64,000 nucleotides of DNA. Source: Patella vulgata. Its lineage: Eukaryota; Mollusca; Gastropoda; Patellidae. Of this stretch, positions 57,986-64,000 are shown piece after piece (the first letter of the stretch is position 1; each line of letters starts with the position of its first letter). The stretch is from positions 23,235,622 to 23,299,621 of the forward strand of contig NC_065884.2 of NCBI RefSeq assembly GCF_932274485.2. The letters are read 5' to 3'. The position numbers and the translations under genes were made by a program. The notes below the pieces were generated by a model. That model made no database searches, was not told where the DNA came from, and was given only the letters and a program-made list of their open reading frames with translations.

Positions 57986-59821
57986 TGTATCAAATGTAGA
58001 AGATAGATTGTCGACTTGAGCCACGTTTATGTAAACTAAAAACATTTAAGGACAGTTCATAGAATTTGTTTCTTTTTATTGATTGATACAATACGACTTT
58101 GATAAAGTGGTTGTTTAGATTTGTTAAAAATAAAACAAAAAAATTTACGATGAATGATAATACAATCGTTTAAATATTTCTGTTCCCATCATTATTACTG
58201 ATGAATCTTTTAACGTTAGGTGAGGTTAGTTTTAGTCGACAGGTGGATATTTATCAGTCTTCTAAGATTACCTTTACACAAACTATATATACACACGCAC
58301 ATGATGTACTGTTTATTTTAGTGGGAACGGAAGATGACCCCCGTAACTCTACTTCTGACAGACCCAAAAACTCATTAAAAAAAATCTACTCTAACTATCC
58401 CGGCACTTACTCTGTTCGTATACGGCGTAGTTTTATGTCGATATTCCTTCCCGATTTGTATTTTTTTTTTTTTTTTTTTAAAATGATAATTTCCCTCTTT
58501 TAAAAGTTATAAATTCTAAAAAACTGTGTACTGGCGTCAAGTGACGTAATCTTTAGTACAAAGGTAAATGTGTGTGTACACAGAACAGCAAATAAAAGTT
58601 CAAAATTTCCAAGACTATTTTACACCGGTGCCATATATTCTACCAAAAGACTAGTGGAGAATTCAAGGTGTCAGTAATTGGTACGGATAAGCGGGTTAAC
58701 AAGAATACTATTTGTTTTTAATAACAGGAATGTTTTCTAAGTACATTGTTAAAGCAGCCTACATGTCCCTCGCCAAAAAAAAAATTAAACTGAGTCTAAA
58801 CCAAGAAAAAATAGTAAAACAATTTGATTTACTAGAGACCGCCAAGGGCTTTAAGATTTATATAAATTTCAACCTGTGGTTTTTACAGATTAACATGGCG
58901 GGTATTTTCCCGCGGGTTCTGTTTTAACTAGAAACCCCATTCGATCTTCTACTTTCAATCAATCACAACCGACAACCTGCAGGCTATTGCTATTTGTTTT
59001 CATTCGGTTCTTCCTATTATAACCCCTACTGGGCGGTCGACATCATGTCGCTCCTCATTTCTGTATTTTTTCAAATTTCTTTAACCGCAGAAATCTGGTG
59101 ATTTTCACATGTTTTTACTCCCTGTAGATACGAATGTCAAAAGAGATCTGTCATGGTTGGTCGCCATCTTGTATCATCGTTGTTAATTACATACTCGAGC
59201 TGCACATCGTCTGCTTTCAACGTCTGCTTTCTACACACTTAAATAGCTTGAATATCCTTGCTCTATATACTTGAATTGGTTGATATTTTGTCGATATACG
59301 TTATAACTTCTGATCGACTGGGTGTAGGAACACTTAGAATCTAATAATACAACTAAATCCTCCCGGTCGTAATGTCTCTGGGAGTACTCGTAGAACTGTT
59401 TACATTTCTCAAGAAGGTATTGTGTATCATGTAATTCCTCAAGAGATCATCGACAAACTATTGCCAATATTTAAAAACTTAATTAAAGACAATCCGATTC
59501 CATGTACAAACACTTACAGAAAATTTCCAAACTGAAAATTAGATGTTATGGACATTGTGTGTAAATATTACGAAGTAGGATAAGTAGGGTTGTTTTCTTT
59601 TTTACATGATGGTAGGAATTAAGTTTATTAATTAGAAAATCACCTTGGGAGTTTAAGGGAGGTGTTCTCTATATCTGAACGATAGATGGATAATAGTGAG
59701 AGAGCTACCTAAAATCAACTTTTAGAAAAAGCTCAGAAACTGACATGAGTGGTCTGAACTTCCGGGGATATATTAATAAAGGCAACAAAAATGAACCAAA
59801 ATATCTAAACCCAAAAAGCAA
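57986..59821. other. Intergenic with one unassigned coding-like stretch
   Basis: At about 59370-59520 (+) the translation looks protein-like (for example YISQEGIVYHVIPQEIIDKL), but I could not assign it to a family and it has no clean gene structure. The reading frame at 58712-58927 is also unassigned. Confidence 0.35.
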
Positions 59822-59993
59822 TTGAACGTTTATCGACACTGTACTGATACAGAATGTACTGTTTGTGTAACATGTAGATTGTGATAATAAATATCATTAC
59901 AAGAGAAAATAAACTGTTATCAAAACTGTACTGATACAGAACGTACTGCATGTATAACATGTAAATTGTAATAATAAATATCTTTACATGAAC
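59822..59993. repeat. Direct repeat, about 92 bp x 2
   Basis: ACTGTACTGATACAGAATGT followed by ACTGTTTGTGTAACATGTAG recurs as ACTGTACTGATACAGAACGT ACTGCATGTATAACATGTAA, each followed by AATAATAAATATC. Confidence 0.85.
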
Positions 59994-60124
59994 AATTAAA
60001 AGGAAACAAAAAGTTTGATGACTATACAACCATGTCATTAACTATTTATCGTTCAATATTCAATGAATATATTTCGAATTATATTAGCATATTAAAAACT
60101 ATTTGGAAACAGTGTGTTATGAGA

Positions 60125-60600
60125 TTCAAGACTTCCATGTCTGGGTTTCTTTAAATGTTTTACTTCTACAATAAAAGCCTATCAAGAATTCCAAGACTAG
60201 GTTTCTTTAAATAATAAAAGTTCTACTTCTACAATAGACGCTCATCAACGATTCCAAGGATCAGTTCTAAACGTTATAATTCTACAATAGGCGCCTATCA
60301 AGAATTCCAAGACCAGGCTTCTCTAAAAGTTATGCATCTACAATAGACGCCTATGAAGAATTCCAAGACTAGGTTTCTCTAAAAGTTATGCTTACAATAG
60401 ACGCCTTTGAAAAATTCCATGAAGACTAGGTTTCTCTAAAAGTGATGCATCTACAATAGACGCCTATGAAGAATCCCAAGAATAGGTTTCTCTAAAAGTT
60501 ATGCTTACACTAGACGCCTATTAAGAATCCCAAGACTAGGTTTCTCTAAAAGTTATACTTCTACAATAGACACCTATCACGAATTCCAAGGCTAAACTTC
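60125..60600. repeat. Minisatellite, unit about 56-60 bp, about 8 copies
   Basis: The phrases CTACAATAGACGCCTAT, GAATTCCAAGACTAGG and TTTCTCTAAAAGTTATGC recur in order, cleaner in the middle and decayed at both ends. Confidence 0.9.
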
Positions 60601-61467
60601 TTTCAGTTGTCATCTACGTGCATATGTGTTATTTTGGGTTATTTTTCTCGTTATATTCCTCAAGTGAAATTCTTTGATGCAAATATTCTATTTTACATTT
60701 TATGAATTGACCAAAATTTCTCATTCCATCATTTGTCACGTGCTAATGAATAATAAACGGATATTGAACTATTAATCTTTAATAAAACACAATTCTTAGT
60801 CTTCATAGAGACACATGAATGAAGGAAAAAACCAACAAAACATTATTGTAGAGGAATAACTGCAACGTTCAGTGATTGTGGAAAGGAGAAGAAAGAAACA
60901 CTAATTCAGTCCATTAAAAGTGAAAAGAAAGTCAATTTGTGTTTTCTCCGATTTAATTGATGGAGCAATTGGTTTTAACAAGTTCCCTCTTTCATCATTT
61001 GTTCACAAGAAAATAAACCTAATATTTTTTTTAAGCCATTAATGGAAATTTCCGCATGTTTGATGAGAGATATTTGGTATAAAAGAATGGACTTGTATGA
61101 GTTTAACATCACTATATTCAGTTCGTTAATAAATCATACTTTAACCCGCTGATGTGTTAAAATAACAAGTGATATAAAAACTGATGGAACAAAATTTGAA
61201 GGATGTGGTAATTTGATAAAGAGTGTTTAAAAAATTGACTATTATAACATGCAGTGTTCAGAGCATTATTGAATTATTGGCTTCATTGACAATAAAATTC
61301 CATTCAATTGTGTTTCTTGATTTGTATGTAACATTTTACAATCTTACGAAATCAGTAACAATGCTGAGAAAATAAGCGAGATTAAGTTTCGGGTGTTGTG
61401 AACACAATGCATCAGTATTTTTAAGATTCACATAGACCTTTAAATACCGCGGCCTACGAATTTCAAG
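60601..61467. other. Intergenic, nothing recognised
   Basis: No coding region or named repeat is supported. Confidence 0.4.
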
Positions 61468-61867
61468 CAATCTTATTTAAATATAGATCTATATTTCATT
61501 TCGGGTTTTTTTTATACATTCGAACATCCTACTACATGAATATCTGAACGGCTGTAGTAGGAGGTCGCGTCAGGGGTCATACGAGCAACTTTTGGCCCTA
61601 TGACGTCCGTCATTCGATTAAACAATCCGCGTTGGTGTTCCAAGCGGCTATTCGTTTTCAATCGTTGTGAATGTCTACCCACAATTCCACCACGCATCAC
61701 TGAATAAGAACTCTACCCATCAGATGATTTGATTGACGAATTCCCCACATCACCCAGAACGTGAGTTTTCATTTTACCATTCTTTCGGATCCTGGTAGTG
61801 AAGACAAGTAAAACGAAATTTTGAACTAAAGCAAAAACGAAATAGGACCTGTGTTTTAATCAGATTG
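61468..61867 (-). repeat. MITE-M copy C
   Basis: 400 bp. Left end CAATCTTATTTAAATATAGA, right end ...GTGTTTTAATCAGATTG. The flanks AATTTCAAG (61459-61467) and AATTTTAAG (61868-61876) agree at 8 of 9 bases. It is the third copy showing a 9-bp duplication. Confidence 0.85.
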
Positions 61868-61876
61868 AATTTTAAG

Positions 61877-63684
61877 TTTCTTGTACGTCGATAAACCGGT
61901 GGGTTTCGATTGTACCATCTGAATCTGTCATCGAACACCATACCTTACCCGAACTTTGTTCGATGTATAATTAATAAGTATGGTGATCCGGGTCTGACGC
62001 ATTGGCAAAACCTAAAGGATATTTCCACGTATGAATACTACTCGGGTGTATGACACCATAACCTCTCCATTGCCCCAATCTTAAATAATATAAACGGTAT
62101 TACATTACAGCAAATTATACATAATGTTTGCGTGCTTTTTATTTTAAATCCTGGTAGAAATGGAATGAAACAATAATATAGTTCAATTCCTTTTCAACAA
62201 TTTACAAGTATAATTTTTAGATTAACAAGTTACTTTATCATTTATCATTTAAGTAAACACATAAGATTCGATCTCGATCTATCACGATTGGGCGAGTGTG
62301 TCGTACACGGTTGTACTATTCACCAACTTTAAAAGAAATTTAATACTGTCTGGTATAACCTGGAGTTCAGATGTGGAAGAATGATGGGAGTTATTAACAA
62401 ACCGATGGACGTATATATGTATTGACCAGCAACAGACGAAGTGGATATAAGTATATAGATCTAGTCTAATGTAAACATTATAATCTCTATAAGAAGTTGA
62501 TATCTGCTGGAATCAGGAACCGTTATATCTGGCCAGTTCTCATCATTATATTTAAAGCGATAACAGACGACTAGTCCTACATTCTGCTTTGTTTTAAGTT
62601 ACTGATTACTACATCAAAATATACCGAACAAATTTTTTCACAATTCACACTCAGCAGATGTTTCTTTAAGTTAAAGTCGACATGAATATCTTTGCATCAT
62701 TTTATCAAAGAGAAGAAAAGATCTAGAAAATGTGTATGTGAAAACATTGATTAAATATGTGTGTTCTTGAGAATAGACATGCATTGCGGACATGCTGTCC
62801 TTAATACAGGGGCATTGCATAAAAATTCCAATGAGGTTAAAGTTAACGTCAGAATAACATACGAAAAAGATGAGGATGATGCTTGATAGACTAGTTCTAC
62901 TACTGAAATGTCTTCAAGTTCAATCCAATAGTTGCCCTGAGATAAAAAGAAATGGCACCAACTGATAGCTGCTTGACGTCAATTCTAGTAACTCTAGATA
63001 TCGGTGCTTAATTTCTTCGTCTATCTTGACTGTTTCTGGTTTACAATCGCTGGCTTAAAGACACATTTAAGAGAAGAGTTGTTTAAGCAGGAATTCGGGG
63101 GATAAAAATATATAGATGCCTGCTAGATATCAGGTTTATATTTACACGGTGATTATTGAACAATGTAACTTACTCAAGTACTGACACATTTTATAAATTA
63201 CACAAATCAAATGTAATGGTTTTTCGTTTTAGTACCCTTCAGTCTGATTGAAAATCTAGAATAGATTTTGACCCATATCTCAATTACTGGTAATAAAAAA
63301 AATAGCCCGTGGGTAATATCAAAAGAAGTTTCTTGGAGTTTGTCAAAAAAGTTGAATGAGATACATTAAAGCTTCTTAAATCTGTTTGATTTATTAAATA
63401 TTTATATTAAAACGAGCTGTATATGTCAAATTTATGAAGGCTAATCATGATATAAAAATATCTATAAAGTTTATAGAAATAATAATTATAATTTTACATT
63501 TTGCTTTCCGGATATGTATATATATATTATTAGTTCCACACTACCACCCTCCTAAATAATCAACTTTTACAACTTGTTTCCAGCCCCAAACCCCACCCAC
63601 AAACCTTCTTTTCCATACGCTAGTATACACTTAATAAGTACATTACACTACCATCCTTGACATATTTTATGTTTGGCGCAATAT
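61877..63684. other. Intergenic, nothing recognised
   Basis: No coding region or named repeat is supported. Confidence 0.4.
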
Positions 63685-63737
63685 AGCCCGGTTGGAGCTG
63701 ACGTGCCATAAAACCACATTTCATTCATTCATTCCTT
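63685..63737 (+). repeat. SINE tail fragment
   Basis: GAGCTGACGTGCCATAAAAC then CACATTTCATTCATTCATTCC resembles the 3' ends of SINE-1 and SINE-2 but with an ATTC-type tail. It may represent a third SINE family with only its tail retained. Confidence 0.5.
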
Positions 63738-63774
63738 GACATATTTATTATCAAATTCATACAATTTTCATCTT

Positions 63775-63935
63775 CAGCATTATACAGATATCTAATTTTT
63801 GGCAGCAGCATAAACAGCAACCTTTCCACCATCCACAACAATAGTAGGACAGCAGCATAAACAGTAGCCATTCCACCATCCACAACATCACCAACAACAG
63901 TAGGACAGCAGCATAAACAGTAATGTTCCCACCTA
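63775..63935. repeat. Tandem repeat, units about 35-57 bp
   Basis: GGCAGCAGCATAAACAG, CCATTCCACCATCCACAACA and AATAGTAGGACAGCAGCATA recur about three times. The reading frame over it is low-complexity and is not a gene. Confidence 0.75.
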
Positions 63936-64000
63936 CGACATTACCAAAACCATACACACCATGAGCAATAACAACAACAAAAAAACAACAATACTATCAT

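Noticed and set aside
59370-59520. Protein-like stretch on + strand
   Set aside because: Could not be assigned to any family. It is kept only as a note in the intergenic entry.

Overview
The window looks like nuclear DNA of an invertebrate animal, most likely a mollusc and probably a gastropod. It is AT-rich. Genes are spliced with short exons and GT-AG introns. Most of the remaining sequence is short interspersed elements with tRNA-like heads, plus miniature inverted-repeat elements. The taxon is an inference from gene divergence and repeat style, not from a marker gene.

Layout. 1-3.5 kb: a 0.7-kb foldback element, two copies of a TTAA-bounded MITE (called MITE1) and a SINE. 3.56-4.65 kb: an intact intronless coding region for THUMPD1, the tRNA acetylation adaptor, on the + strand. 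4.8-11 kb: repeats only. 11.08-21.30 kb: a complete eight-exon gene on the - strand for a 600-residue SLC43 family transporter, closest by eye to SLC43A3/ENBT1. I assembled it from splice sites and reading phase. Its introns hold a Tc1-like transposon, a small long-TIR element carrying a RecQ helicase fragment, SINEs, a MITE and a tandem repeat of about 300 bp. 21.3-64 kb: almost no coding sequence. It holds a second, broken Tc1-like transposon split by a SINE, several MITE families (some nested three deep), SINE copies and minisatellites. At 57.26 kb there is a possible first exon of a dynein roadblock-type light chain gene.

Repeat families named here. SINE-1: about 280 bp, tRNA-like head, CT-rich tail. 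SINE-2: about 370 bp, different tRNA-like head, ATTTC tail. Both end in the same short 3' motif. MITE1 and MITE2: TTAA-bounded, each confirmed by an empty site elsewhere in the window. MITE-M: about 360-400 bp with 9-bp target duplications. Repeat R: an older dispersed repeat that supplies the empty site for MITE1.

The two host genes have no evident functional link. Most observations of interest concern transposition: gene-fragment capture by a Mutator-like element, empty/filled site pairs and nested insertions. No retrovirus-like, Polinton-like or CRISPR structure was recognised. All identities and similarities were judged by eye, without database search.
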